Assembly (NCBI RefSeq): GCF_000175575.2
Contig: NZ_CP005986.1
Location: 875,549 to 939,548 of the forward strand
Reading direction: 5' to 3'
Origin: Acidithiobacillus caldus ATCC 51756
GTDB lineage: Bacteria > Pseudomonadota > Gammaproteobacteria > Acidithiobacillales > Acidithiobacillaceae
DNA: 64,000 bases
The translations under genes were made by a program, and so were the position numbers. Each line of letters starts with the position of its first letter. Position 1 is the stretch's first letter. The notes below the pieces were generated by a model that was not told the DNA's origin, made no database searches, and saw only the letters and a list, made by a program, of their open reading frames with translations. This document shows, in pieces, positions 1 through 8,298 of this stretch.

Positions 1-2
1 CT

Positions 3-161
3 CCCAGAGCCGCTCCCGAGGAAGGTCCTTGGGCGGGCCGTATTTACGCCATCGGAAGCGAATGGGCGAGGGAGTTCCCGGGCTACGTGGCGGGTGCTCT
101 TGAGAGCGCAACGATTGGAGTAAACCGGATCTGCCTGAACCGTGAGGACAGGAACCGGTAG
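3..161 (+). CDS. FAD-dependent amine oxidase-like protein, C-terminal fragment
   Basis: An open frame runs from the window edge to TAG at 159-161, giving about 52 residues. It contains GRIYAIGSEWAREFPGYVAG followed by ALESA. This matches the C-terminal FAD-contacting signature of the flavin amine oxidase family (G-x-I-x-x-x-G-(S/E)-x-x-x-x-x-(F/Y)-P-G-Y-x-x-G-A-x-x-S), in which FAD-bound enzymes oxidise amines or related substrates. The start and catalytic core lie outside the window, so the substrate cannot be inferred. The assignment rests on this motif only. Confidence 0.6.
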   Translation, partial: PRAAPEEGPWAGRIYAIGSEWAREFPGYVAGALESATIGVNRICLNREDRNR

Positions 162-479
162 CGCCGGAAAGCAGGTTTTCGTCTTCCCATCTGAGGCCCG
201 GTATACTCGTTTGCCGCTAACTAGCGGGGTACGATTGGTAAAACGGCAACCCCGTTTCCTATTATAGGAGCGCGAAAACCTTGCCTGCCATGACCTTTTT
301 CCTGAAGGTCGCCAGCCGTCTTCTTAAAAGTTCTGTTCGACGCTTTTTTCGAAGCTACGCACTTCGGGACTAGAAGCGCTTTACCGGAGGGCAAGTCAAC
401 CCTAACAAATCAGCGAGAGCATATACACCATGGCATTCATATTGCTTGTTGGAGGCGGTCATCGACTCGACAGGCAGGG
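162..479. other. Intergenic region with inverted repeats, no gene seen
   Basis: This 318-bp gap separates the amine oxidase tail from the exported DsrE gene. TTGCCG at 211-216 can pair with CGGCAA at 244-249, and CGGGGT at 225-230 with ACCCCG at 249-254, so the two stems overlap and exclude each other. Two further small hairpins are GACCTT/AAGGTC (292-297/305-310) and CGAAG/CTTCG (350-354/362-366). None is followed by a clean T-run. A TATTAT at 260-265 could be a -10 box, but its -35 partner is weak. I see no convincing small ORF. Confidence 0.35.
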
Positions 480-485
480 ATGATC

Positions 486-980
486 ATGAACTTTAGAATA
501 TTCGTATTATGCTGCGGTATTTTGTTTGGCGTTATGATGGGCGTCGGTCAGGCAGGTACTCTGTCGGATGCGCAGGCGATCTCTGGCCTGCATGCCGCAA
601 AGGCCGTTTTTCTGGTCAATGTAAAAAACCCGGACGCCCTCTACCATGTCGTCAAGGTTATCGAGCTAACACGCAAGCAGCTCGAACAGCAGAAGGTCGC
701 GCCCCATTTCATCGTGGTCTTTATTGGTCCCGACGTCGCCTTCCTGACAAAAGATCGCAGAGGGATTCCATATACCGATGAACGCGCTGTCGCTGGTATA
801 CAGCATGAGATTGAACGGTTTGCTAGGAAAGGGATTCAATTCCAGGCCTGTGGCGTCGCTCTAAAAGGCATGGACATACATCCCTCCATGCTCATATCCA
901 CGGTGCAACCTGTGGAGAGTGGATTCATTTCGGTCATCGCTTATCAAGAAAAAGGATATGCCTTGGTTCCAGTATATTGA
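486..980 (+). CDS. Exported DsrE-family protein
   Basis: The product is about 164 residues. A signal peptide is followed by a DsrE/DsrF-like fold: a beta-strand (AVFLVNV), a helix (residues with KQLEQQ), a second strand (FIVVFIGPDVAFL) and a conserved-type Cys (FQACGVALKGM). DsrE-family proteins carry or sense sulfane sulfur in sulfur oxidisers; this copy would work in the periplasm. ATG 486 is preferred over ATG 480 because AGGG at 476-479 then has proper spacing. It heads a cluster of exported proteins and has a broken paralogue near 3300. Codon and base composition are AT-richer than the rest of the window. Confidence 0.65.
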   Translation: MNFRIFVLCCGILFGVMMGVGQAGTLSDAQAISGLHAAKAVFLVNVKNPDALYHVVKVIELTRKQLEQQKVAPHFIVVFIGPDVAFLTKDRRGIPYTDERAVAGIQHEIERFARKGIQFQACGVALKGMDIHPSMLISTVQPVESGFISVIAYQEKGYALVPVY

Positions 981-1064
981 TGTGCGATTAGAGAAAATCC
1001 AATAGTTGCCCGGGCAGCAGACGCTAAATCTATATACCCGGGCTATTGGTGGAACTCTGCGCTA

Positions 1065-1544
1065 TCAAACAGCTCCGGGTATGCTCTTCAAAGCCGCGAT
1101 GACCACAGAGTCGATCCGATTTGCAATAGTGTCGGCGGAAGTCTTCTGGGTATAAGCGATCCGTTCCGGATAGACAATCGTCGTCGTCCCGTTCTTCGCG
1201 AACACCGTAAGATCCAATGGACAGACGGCCGCGGATTTCCAATGGCTGTTCAGCAACTGGCTGAAGAACATGGGGTTACAGAAGACAAAGGCCTGCACGT
1301 CGGTGAACTTGCCCTGGTTGAGATCGGGGATATGCAGCACCTTCTCCTTGGCTTCGATCCGTTTCAGCACGTCCAGATGCATTACCACCTTGAAGTGGTG
1401 TGCAGTCAGCGCGCGCTCCAACTCGGGTACGACCCGGCGGAGAGGAGCGTGTATATTTTCTACATACAAGTCGCCGGCAAGGGCTGACGAGCTGAAAGCC
1501 ATAGCCACTGCGACGCCGGCGATAATCTTTACGGAAAGATGCAT
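1065..1544 (-). CDS. Exported DUF302-domain protein
   Basis: The product is 159 residues, starting at ATG 1544, with GGAGG six bases upstream on the minus strand. Residues 1-24 form a signal peptide (MHLSVKIIAGVAVAMAFSSS then ALA-G). The remainder resembles DUF302, a small alpha/beta fold of unknown function common in sulfur- and metal-metabolising bacteria, with the characteristic Leu/Ile-rich strands and a VFCNP segment. It is transcribed opposite to its neighbours, between the exported DsrE gene and the porin gene. An upstream in-frame ATG at 1580 has no ribosome site and would bury the signal peptide, so I reject it. Confidence 0.6.
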   Translation of the reverse strand: MHLSVKIIAGVAVAMAFSSSALAGDLYVENIHAPLRRVVPELERALTAHHFKVVMHLDVLKRIEAKEKVLHIPDLNQGKFTDVQAFVFCNPMFFSQLLNSHWKSAAVCPLDLTVFAKNGTTTIVYPERIAYTQKTSADTIANRIDSVVIAALKSIPGAV

Positions 1545-1731
1545 TTCGTTCCTCCAGAATATGAGTGGAAAATTATACAACTAACATCTGTTGTTCCCAT
1601 CTGGGCATGTGCCCAGAGGAACATTGTGCCATTTGGCCCCAACCTCAATGGTAATCTGAGGTTCTGCGTTAGTGGCATAAATCATGCTTTCACGAATTTG
1701 CGATTAACACAAGACCAAAGGAGAGGACACC

Positions 1732-3093
1732 ATGAACGTTTCTGTCGTCGCGAAACGACGAGTCGCCGCTGCGCTGGCTGTTTCCTTGATTGCCATGAAT
1801 GCCGGCACGGTTTCAGCAGCAAACTGGTTCAAGATTCAGGACACCAACGCCAAGAAGGTACCGTTGATCTCGGGTTTCATTGAACCAGACGTATTCGCGA
1901 TGGCAGGTACTCCAGTAGCGATTTATAATCCGGTTCTCAAAAAATACGTAGAAGCTGTACCACATGTGAATTTGGTAGGCCCAAACTTTACACAAAGTAC
2001 GACTGGGATCATCCAGCGAGCGCGTCTCATGATTCGGGGCTGGATCGACCCCCATATTTCGTACTTCTTTGCTGGTGAGTTTGGAAACAACGCTGCTACC
2101 GACGTGCGTGGGCATTACCAGCCGCAGTTGCAGGACGGGCGATTCACCTTCAGCGGCTATATTCCGGGTATCCGGGTAGAGGCGGGGATAATTCGAGCTC
2201 CCAGCGCCGAAGATGCCATGAACGGGTACATGAGTTATAATTACGTTGTTTTCCCAACGGTAATAAATCAACTCATGCTGCAGCCATTTTACGCAGCGCG
2301 GCCGTCTTCACCCTATGCTGCAGGCCCCAGCGGCTCAGTTCTCGTACCTTCCAGTGAATCCTTGGGAGTGAATGCCTTTCGTTACCCGGGTATCCAACTG
2401 TTCGATTGGAAAACTTGGGGCCATTGGCAGATCGCGTATGCAGCCATGGTTGGCATGTACGGCAGCGTTGCCGCCGGGAATCTTTCCAATAGCCCCCTAT
2501 ATGCTGCCCGATTGCAGGGTTCGTACATCTTTGGTGGGCACGGTCCGTTCCGAAGTGATGTGACGGCGTGGATCTGGTATCAGAACGCCCAGCCAGACTA
2601 CCTGGGACATGCGTATAATATGCAGCGTGAAGGCGCGGGTTTCCAGTATCTAGATGGTTATATGCATCGCTGGGGCCGTCGCCTTAAATTCGAGTACATG
2701 CGGGGGAATGGCTGGATTTCTGCGCCGGCGGCCTTCAGCCAGGCAATTGGCCTCCAACCGGCTCTATACAACAACCAGCTGTATACGAATATCAGCAACT
2801 CGGCCTATGGATATTATGTGGAGGGTGGAGTATTTCTTACTAAACGAATTGAAGCGGATGTCCGCTACGATTACTACAATCGCCTCCCCAATCTGGAAGC
2901 TGCCGGACAGGAGCGCGTCTTCAAGACGTGGGCACTGGCTCTACAGTATCACTTCACGCCAATCACAAAGTTGATGGCAGGATACTATTTCCGGACCGTA
3001 GACGCCCCGGGAGTTGCTCCGAACACGCCGGGAGCCGCCGTAAGTGCCGCTACCGATAATGAATTTGCCATGCAGGCCATGATCAGTTTCTGA
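1732..3093 (+). CDS. Outer-membrane porin, phosphate-selective-porin-like beta-barrel
   Basis: The product is 453 residues with a signal peptide ending near ...AGTVSAA-NWF. The mature chain is rich in alternating aromatic/Gly strands typical of an outer-membrane barrel (GGHGPFRSDVTAWIWY, RIEADVRYDYYN, TWALALQYHFTP) and ends in Phe, the usual C-terminal residue recognised by the barrel-assembly machinery. The general look is of the porin O/P or OprO group. AAAGGAGAGG lies just before the ATG. Its neighbours are exported DsrE, DUF302 and PQQ-propeller proteins, suggesting transport of a sulfur or anionic substrate through the outer membrane. The substrate is not inferable from sequence alone. 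Confidence 0.65.
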   Translation: MNVSVVAKRRVAAALAVSLIAMNAGTVSAANWFKIQDTNAKKVPLISGFIEPDVFAMAGTPVAIYNPVLKKYVEAVPHVNLVGPNFTQSTTGIIQRARLMIRGWIDPHISYFFAGEFGNNAATDVRGHYQPQLQDGRFTFSGYIPGIRVEAGIIRAPSAEDAMNGYMSYNYVVFPTVINQLMLQPFYAARPSSPYAAGPSGSVLVPSSESLGVNAFRYPGIQLFDWKTWGHWQIAYAAMVGMYGSVAAGNLSNSPLYAARLQGSYIFGGHGPFRSDVTAWIWYQNAQPDYLGHAYNMQREGAGFQYLDGYMHRWGRRLKFEYMRGNGWISAPAAFSQAIGLQPALYNNQLYTNISNSAYGYYVEGGVFLTKRIEADVRYDYYNRLPNLEAAGQERVFKTWALALQYHFTPITKLMAGYYFRTVDAPGVAPNTPGAAVSAATDNEFAMQAMISF

Positions 3094-3111
3094 ACCAGGG
3101 AGATCAAACGA

Positions 3112-3601
3112 ATGCAATACCAGTTTGCACAGGCCATGAAAACTCTGATGCTGTAGCGATACTCATGCTCTTGGAGTGGAGTAGCCACGGCGATGTATCG
3201 ATGATGAAGATTTACTTGACATCCAGCCTTGCTCACGATCATCCTTTGCTAGTCGCAAACTGGTCGTTCAGGTCAGTCAGGATAATCCAGCCCGTTGGGA
3301 TCTGGTGTTGAATACTACCCAGAATATACTGAATTACTTTGGGCAGGAGAAAGTCCAGATCGTCATCGTTGCCTTTGGGCCCGGTCTCAAGTTTCTGCTG
3401 GCCAATAGCCCGGTGAAGCAAAGGATTGCCGCGTTGGATGCGGAGGGCGTCGAATTTGACGCCTGCCACAACACCATGCTGCAGTTCCAGAAGAAGCTGG
3501 GGCATATGCCCGAATTGGTCCCATCGGCTGTTGTTGTGCCTGCAGGAATCGTGCGGATCATGCAGTTGGAGAGTCATGGATTTGATTACGTTAAGCCCTG
3601 A
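3112..3601 (+). pseudogene. Second exported DsrE-like gene, apparently frameshifted near its 5' end
   Basis: A good DsrE domain is read in one frame from about 3254 (KLVVQVSQDNPARW...) to TGA 3599-3601, including the family Cys in FDACHNTM. That frame has no ATG, GTG or TTG between the stop at 3182 and a GTG at 3305 that lies inside the domain. Signal-peptide-like residues are found in the two other frames: MKTLML from ATG 3136, then AVAILMLLEW from 3150. The simplest reading is two indels in a once-intact exported DsrE gene. A short functional protein starting at GTG 3305 (98 residues) cannot be excluded. Confidence 0.5.
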
Positions 3602-3791
3602 AATACAGCTGCCTTGGCAGGATTGCCACAGTTAATAGAGTGCCGACCGGTAGAAGAGGCGAGATTGATGTGGGCGCTTTGGAGAGATTGTTGAGATGGA
3701 AAAATTTGATTCGGGGCTCGCCATAGATCAGGCTATGCTGGAATTTACACCGCCAGCCGAGGTGATTCGGCCACACGGGCGGAACGTGGAC

Positions 3792-5153
3792 ATGCAGCGC
3801 AAGACGAATGGCGTCCTGGTTGCCGCATTTCTCTGTTCTCTATGCGTATCAACGGCCTACGCCAATGTATCGTTGACTCCTCAGCGCTGGGATACCTACG
3901 CACTGCAGGGATCACACAATGCATATTACCCGTCAGGCTTTCCGGCACGGTCGTGGACATTTGTGGTTCCGGGCGCGAGAAACATAAATCGCAAAATCGT
4001 GCGCAGCCCAATCACTATCCGCGACCTCGTGGGGTTTCCGATAGGGGTCTCCGTAGTTGGTGGGGTGGTGTACGCGCCCAACGACAACGGTTACCTCTAC
4101 GCGCTTAATGCAAAGGATGGCCACCTGCGGTGGGCAGCGAATGCCTACGGGCAGATCATGACGACACCCCTGGTCGAGACCGTAAAAAGTCAGAAACTCG
4201 CATATATTGGTGTGGGTAATTCGGTTTTTGCTTATAGCCAAGCCAAGCGGTTTGGTATTCCCGGGGCGCATGTCGTTCGTGGCACGGACGTTTCGGCAAT
4301 CGAGGCTATTGATACTAACGACGGTATGCTCCGATGGGTGTATCCTACCAAGGGCGAGGATATGCCTACACCAGTGTTCGTGAACGGAAAGATAATTTTT
4401 GGTAATGGAGACGGGCACGTATATGCGCTGGGGGCTGAGAATGGCACGCTTTTATGGAAAACGAGCATTGATTCCTTCGTCAGTATGTCCTCGGCGACGC
4501 CTGCAGATGGCGGTCAGATCGTTGTTTTGGGTGGTACGCATCCCAGTGCCATCTATGGGATCAGCAGTGTTTCCGGGAAAATACTTTGGAAGGTATACCC
4601 GCGCGGAATATATTCGAGCAGCGGAGGCGATGGTACCTGGGCAGCTCAAGGTAATGTGGTAGTAGGTCAGATAGAAATCCACCGCGCGGCTCAAGCAAAG
4701 GGGATGTCCTCGTCCGAGGAAATTGCCTTGAACGCCAGGAGTGGGCACGTTCTGTGGTCAAAGGTCCTTGGCTCCGGGAAAGTTCCACCACGCAACAAGG
4801 ATGCGGTTCCCACAGTCGTGGACGGCACCATTTTCACCGGAAGCCCGGTCACCCACGACGAGTATGCCATGGCCTTGGAATCGGGCAGGATCTTGTGGAA
4901 AGTCCATTTGTCGGCGGGCATGAAGGCGGCGCCATTGGTGCTGAAGGATCGCGTGATCCAACCCACGGGCAACGGAGACCTGTATGCCTTGGACAAGCAG
5001 ACCGGAGCGGTGGAAAACATCTATCGCAATCGGTGCGGTGGATTCGGCCCACAAAATGGCGTTGTGATAGGAAGCACGTATTTTATCGGGTCAAACGCCG
5101 GCTGCGTGGAGGCGATACCGACCTCGGAGATTCTGGACAGACACCGAGGGTGA
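3792..5153 (+). CDS. Exported PQQ-like beta-propeller protein, possible tetrathionate hydrolase homologue
   Basis: The product is about 453 residues from ATG 3792, where a signal peptide begins (MQRKTNGVLVAAFLCSLCVS, cut after AYA). An in-frame ATG at 3696 would add 32 non-signal residues. The body is a series of PQQ-type propeller blades (YALNAKDGHLRW, YALGAENGTLLW, ALNARSGHVLW, MALESGRILW, YALDKQTGAV). Tetrathionate hydrolases of Acidithiobacillus are secreted proteins of this size and fold, and the neighbouring exported DsrE and porin genes suit sulfur-compound metabolism. The enzyme identity is inference, since generic PQQ-repeat proteins look alike. An IS element begins 26 bp downstream. 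Confidence 0.5.
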   Translation: MQRKTNGVLVAAFLCSLCVSTAYANVSLTPQRWDTYALQGSHNAYYPSGFPARSWTFVVPGARNINRKIVRSPITIRDLVGFPIGVSVVGGVVYAPNDNGYLYALNAKDGHLRWAANAYGQIMTTPLVETVKSQKLAYIGVGNSVFAYSQAKRFGIPGAHVVRGTDVSAIEAIDTNDGMLRWVYPTKGEDMPTPVFVNGKIIFGNGDGHVYALGAENGTLLWKTSIDSFVSMSSATPADGGQIVVLGGTHPSAIYGISSVSGKILWKVYPRGIYSSSGGDGTWAAQGNVVVGQIEIHRAAQAKGMSSSEEIALNARSGHVLWSKVLGSGKVPPRNKDAVPTVVDGTIFTGSPVTHDEYAMALESGRILWKVHLSAGMKAAPLVLKDRVIQPTGNGDLYALDKQTGAVENIYRNRCGGFGPQNGVVIGSTYFIGSNAGCVEAIPTSEILDRHRG

Positions 5154-5175
5154 TTGCCGTCCACGTTCGGCGAGA

Positions 5176-5179
5176 TTAG
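5176..5179. repeat. IS5 target-site duplication, left copy (TTAG)
   Basis: TTAG abuts the left inverted repeat and is repeated at 6440-6443 abutting the right one, marking the target-site duplication of the insertion. Confidence 0.85.
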
Positions 5180-6439
5180 GAGGTCGCTGAAAAAATATTG
5201 AAAAATCTCTTTTGATTGGGATATTCGGTCACAAAACCCCGGGAAACAGGCGCGGGCGCAGCTGTTTTGTTGTTTTTCTGAGCTTTTGGTAGCCCTTGGA
5301 CGGATTCCGGACGCACGAATCCCATCAAGCCACTGCCAGTCGCGCCATCCGCACGAGGTTGTACGCGGTGGCCGCCAAGGAGAAGTGCAGACCGACCCGT
5401 TCCAAACCACGGAATCGGGTTTTCCGCATCCCTCCCACAGTCTTCATCCAGCCGAAGATGGATTCTATCCGCCGCCGGACGTGGATGCTCATGGCATAGC
5501 CCCGGTGGCGAGTAGTCCGGGCATCGATGGCCGAGCCTTTCCGCTTGCGGGCTACATGAGGGGTCACATTCCGGTCCCGGAGATCCTGAACAAAGCCGTG
5601 ACGGTCATAGCCCTTGTCGGCACCGAGGGTGATGCGCTGGTTCCCGCCCAGATCATCCACCAATTGGGTAGCGGCATCCACTTCTGCCGTGCCATCGGCG
5701 GTGGTCACCTGTTCCCCGGCAATCAATCCATGCCGATTATCCATGAGCACATGACCCAGGTAGGCCAGACGGGACGCCTCTCCGGGAGCCTTCTTGTACA
5801 GCCGGGCATCGGGGTCCGTCACCGATGCGTGGGTCTCATTGCTGCGCTCCTGGCCCCGGAAGTCGGAGCCATCACCGCTACGATCTTCGGGATCCTTGGG
5901 CTGAAAGGATTTCTGCGAGGCCCAGGCCTCCAACAGCGTACCATCGACGGAGAAATGCTCTTCGGAGAGCAGATTCTGGCCGCGAGCCTGTTCCAGTACG
6001 GATCGGAAGAATTCCCGTACCGTCCCGTGATCCAGCAACCGATCGCGATTCTTAGTAAAGACCGTGGGCACCCAGACCTCGTCGTCCATTCCCAAACCGA
6101 CAAACCAGCGGAACAGCAGGTTGTAGTTGAGTTGCTCCATCAGCTGCCGTTCCGAGCGGATGCTGTAGAAGACCTGCAGGAGCAGTGCGCGCAGGAGAAA
6201 CTCCGGGGGAATGGAGGGGCGACCGTAGCTCGAGTACATCGTGCTGAAGTGGCTATCCATCTCCGCTAGGGACCGCTCCACGATAGCCCGGATCGCTCTC
6301 AGCGGATGGTCCTGGGGCACCCGTTGCTCCGGGGAAACGTAGCTGAATAACCCTTGAGTCTCTACCTTGGCTCCACGCATCTTTCCACCCCCCGCTGCAC
6401 CATTTTGCCCAGTATACCACCGACTTTTTCAGCAGCTTC
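5180..6439 (-). mobile_element. IS5-family insertion sequence, complete, 1260 bp
   Basis: Imperfect terminal inverted repeats are GAGGTCGCTGAAAAA at 5180 and GAAGCTGCTGAAAAA on the complement from 6439 (17 positions with four mismatches). They are flanked by a direct repeat TTAG at 5176-5179 and 6440-6443. A four-base YTAR target duplication is typical of the IS5 group. One transposase gene fills the element. The insertion lies between two convergent genes and breaks neither. Confidence 0.9.
5325..6380 (-). CDS. IS5-family transposase
   Basis: The product is 351 residues, an intact DDE transposase. The N-terminus (QGLFSYVSPEQRVPQDHPLR) is the DUF772-type region. Catalytic motifs are visible as D in FSVDGTLLEAWAS, D in LGADKGYDRHGF, and the C-terminal Y/R/E region RRRIESIFGWMK. 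The gene lies within inverted repeats 5180-6439 and looks functional. The long plus-strand frame at 5286-6269 is its antisense shadow. Confidence 0.92.
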   Translation of the reverse strand: MRGAKVETQGLFSYVSPEQRVPQDHPLRAIRAIVERSLAEMDSHFSTMYSSYGRPSIPPEFLLRALLLQVFYSIRSERQLMEQLNYNLLFRWFVGLGMDDEVWVPTVFTKNRDRLLDHGTVREFFRSVLEQARGQNLLSEEHFSVDGTLLEAWASQKSFQPKDPEDRSGDGSDFRGQERSNETHASVTDPDARLYKKAPGEASRLAYLGHVLMDNRHGLIAGEQVTTADGTAEVDAATQLVDDLGGNQRITLGADKGYDRHGFVQDLRDRNVTPHVARKRKGSAIDARTTRHRGYAMSIHVRRRIESIFGWMKTVGGMRKTRFRGLERVGLHFSLAATAYNLVRMARLAVA

Positions 6440-6443
6440 TTAG
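6440..6443. repeat. IS5 target-site duplication, right copy (TTAG)
   Basis: This is the right-hand copy of the TTAG duplication. The original target was an intergenic YTAR site 17 bp downstream of the sohB stop codon. Confidence 0.85.
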
Positions 6444-6459
6444 ACCTGCCATCCCGCGC

Positions 6460-7455
6460 TCAAAAACGAAGTGCGTCGCCCGCGCCCAGTAGGCCCTCCC
6501 AGGCCTGCTGGGCGCGCAGACCCAGGCGTTGCGCCCAGGAACTGGGGCCTGACGCGCGCACGGCCAGGACCCTGCCGCGGTCCGCGGCTTCCTGGATCAC
6601 GGTATCGCTGGTCGCTAAACGATCCACGAGACCAAGCTCCTGGGCGCGGATGCCGAGCCAAGCCTCGCCGGTGGCGACCTGCTCCAGATCGAGGCTTGGC
6701 CGATACTCGGCGACGAAGTGGCGGAACATGGCGTGGATATCCTCTAGTTCTTCCCGGAGCTTCTGTCGCCCAGCATCGGTGTTCTCACCAAAGAGCGTTA
6801 CGGTGCGTTTGTACTTGCCGGCGGTGAATTGCTCGAAATCGATATGGCGTTCACGCAGCCAGCGGTTGAAGTTGGGGATCTGCGCCACCACGCCAATGGA
6901 GCCGACGAGCGCGAAGGGGCTCGCGACGATCTCGTGCGCGGTGACGGCCATGAGATAACCGCCGCTGGCGGCCACTTGGTCCACCAGGACCGTGAGATGC
7001 AATTGTGCTGCGCGTAGACGGAGGAGCTGGGCAGCGGCAAGGCCATAGGCATTGACCATGCCGCCACCGCTTTCCAGACGCAGAAGGACGCGATCGCCAG
7101 GGCGAGCGGCGGCGAGGATGGCGCTCACCTCCTCGCGCAGACTGGCCACGGCCGAGGCACGCAGATCGCCCTTGAAATCCAGGACAAAGGTACAGTCACC
7201 CACCTGCGCGGCTTCGTCCTTGGCGTGGCGCTTACGCGCCTTGGCAGCGGCCTTGGCCGAGGCCTTGTCCAGCCGTTGCTGCTCGACGAGGGCGCCGTTG
7301 CGCCGCAATTGGGCACGCAGGTCCGTCACCTGGATCCGCGCTCCGGGTTGCCGCATTCCCTTGCGACCGAGAAAGATCAGCCCGCCGGCGAGTATCAGCA
7401 GGGCCAAGACGATGGTCGCCGTTTCTGCCAGAAAGACGAGATAGTGGGTCAACAT
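6460..7455 (-). CDS. sohB: Membrane-anchored S49 family peptidase SohB
   Basis: The product is 331 residues, close to E. coli SohB. Residues 5-30 form an N-terminal membrane anchor, followed by a basic Ala/Lys-rich linker (about 60-80) and the S49 (ClpP/crotonase-fold) domain. The nucleophile is Ser164 in VDQVAASGG. The general-base Lys lies in the GKYK motif (residues 213-216). S49 proteases degrade signal peptides or membrane-associated fragments. ATG 7455 is taken because an upstream extension of the frame to 8271 overlaps moaD and moaE on the other strand. The gene is divergent from moaD. Confidence 0.88.
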   Translation of the reverse strand: MLTHYLVFLAETATIVLALLILAGGLIFLGRKGMRQPGARIQVTDLRAQLRRNGALVEQQRLDKASAKAAAKARKRHAKDEAAQVGDCTFVLDFKGDLRASAVASLREEVSAILAAARPGDRVLLRLESGGGMVNAYGLAAAQLLRLRAAQLHLTVLVDQVAASGGYLMAVTAHEIVASPFALVGSIGVVAQIPNFNRWLRERHIDFEQFTAGKYKRTVTLFGENTDAGRQKLREELEDIHAMFRHFVAEYRPSLDLEQVATGEAWLGIRAQELGLVDRLATSDTVIQEAADRGRVLAVRASGPSSWAQRLGLRAQQAWEGLLGAGDALRF

Positions 7456-7584
7456 GGAGTCCTCAGGGGTCGGGTTTGATAAGGGGGGCGGCCGCACGCA
7501 CCGAACGGGCAAGGAGCGCCTTGCTTGAAAGCCATTAAGGTAGGGTCTACCATCCAGAACATAGCGAGGAGGTTGCGAGAGTCC

Positions 7585-7824
7585 ATGCTGCACGTCAAGT
7601 TCTTTGCCAGCGTTCGCGAGCGGGTAGGTCGTTCCCAGATGGACTTGCCCTGGTCGGAGGGGATGACGGTGACCGCTGCCCTGCAGGCTGTGGAAGAGGC
7701 CTCGGGGGTGACATTGCACGGGCAACACCTGCTTGCCGCCCGCAATCAGCATCACGTGACCTTTGCCGAGCCCCTTGCCGATGGTGATGAAGTGGCTTTT
7801 TTCCCGCCCGTGACCGGAGGCTGA
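7585..7824 (+). CDS. moaD: Molybdopterin synthase small subunit MoaD
   Basis: The product is 79 residues and ubiquitin-like, starting MLHVKFFASVRERVG and ending VTGG. The exposed Gly-Gly tail is where thiocarboxylate sulfur is loaded before transfer to cyclic pyranopterin. An in-frame upstream start at 7525 would add 20 residues not found in the family. The stop abuts the GTG of moaE, as expected for two subunits made in stoichiometry. Confidence 0.9.
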   Translation: MLHVKFFASVRERVGRSQMDLPWSEGMTVTAALQAVEEASGVTLHGQHLLAARNQHHVTFAEPLADGDEVAFFPPVTGG

Positions 7825-8295
7825 GTGCTGGTCCGAGTGCAGGAAACGGACTTCGATCCCGCCGAGATCCTTACGGCTGAGCTTCCCAACGCCTGCGGCG
7901 CCGTGGTCAGTTTCGTCGGCACCGTGCGGGATTACAGCGAGTCCAGCGACATCCTCGCCCTGGAGATCGAGCATTATCCGGGCATGACCGAGCGCGAACT
8001 TCAGCGTTTGCAGCAAGAGGCGGCGCGGCGCTTTGCCATTCTCGACAGCGCTATCGTGCACCGTTTCGGTCGCTTGGGGCCCAGTGAGCGTATCGTTCTC
8101 GTGGCGGTGTGGTCCAGCCACCGCGCCGCTGCCTTCGATGCCTGTCGCTTTCTCATCGACGTTCTCAAGACCTCGGCGCCTTTCTGGAAGAAAGAGATCA
8201 CCCCAACCGGCGCGCGCTGGGTGACGGATTGCCCCGGCTGTCGGGCCGGCACGCGCCACGGCCACGTCCATCCCGACGTTCTACAGGAGTCCTGA
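7825..8295 (+). CDS. moaE: Molybdopterin synthase catalytic subunit MoaE
   Basis: The product is 156 residues from a GTG directly following the moaD stop. It contains the MoaE signatures GAVVSFVGTVRDYS, the HYPGM segment, and the active-site Lys region FWKKEITPTGARW. With MoaD it converts precursor Z into molybdopterin for molybdenum enzymes. It is the second gene of a long plus-strand run in which most genes overlap or nearly touch. Confidence 0.92.
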   Translation: MLVRVQETDFDPAEILTAELPNACGAVVSFVGTVRDYSESSDILALEIEHYPGMTERELQRLQQEAARRFAILDSAIVHRFGRLGPSERIVLVAVWSSHRAAAFDACRFLIDVLKTSAPFWKKEITPTGARWVTDCPGCRAGTRHGHVHPDVLQES

Positions 8296-8298
8296 CCC

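Noticed and set aside
3696-3791. Upstream ATG for the PQQ-propeller gene
   Set aside because: It would place 32 polar residues before an obvious signal peptide, so ATG 3792 is preferred.
5286-6269. 327-residue plus-strand frame over the IS element
   Set aside because: It is the antisense shadow of the transposase, with no recognisable domain.
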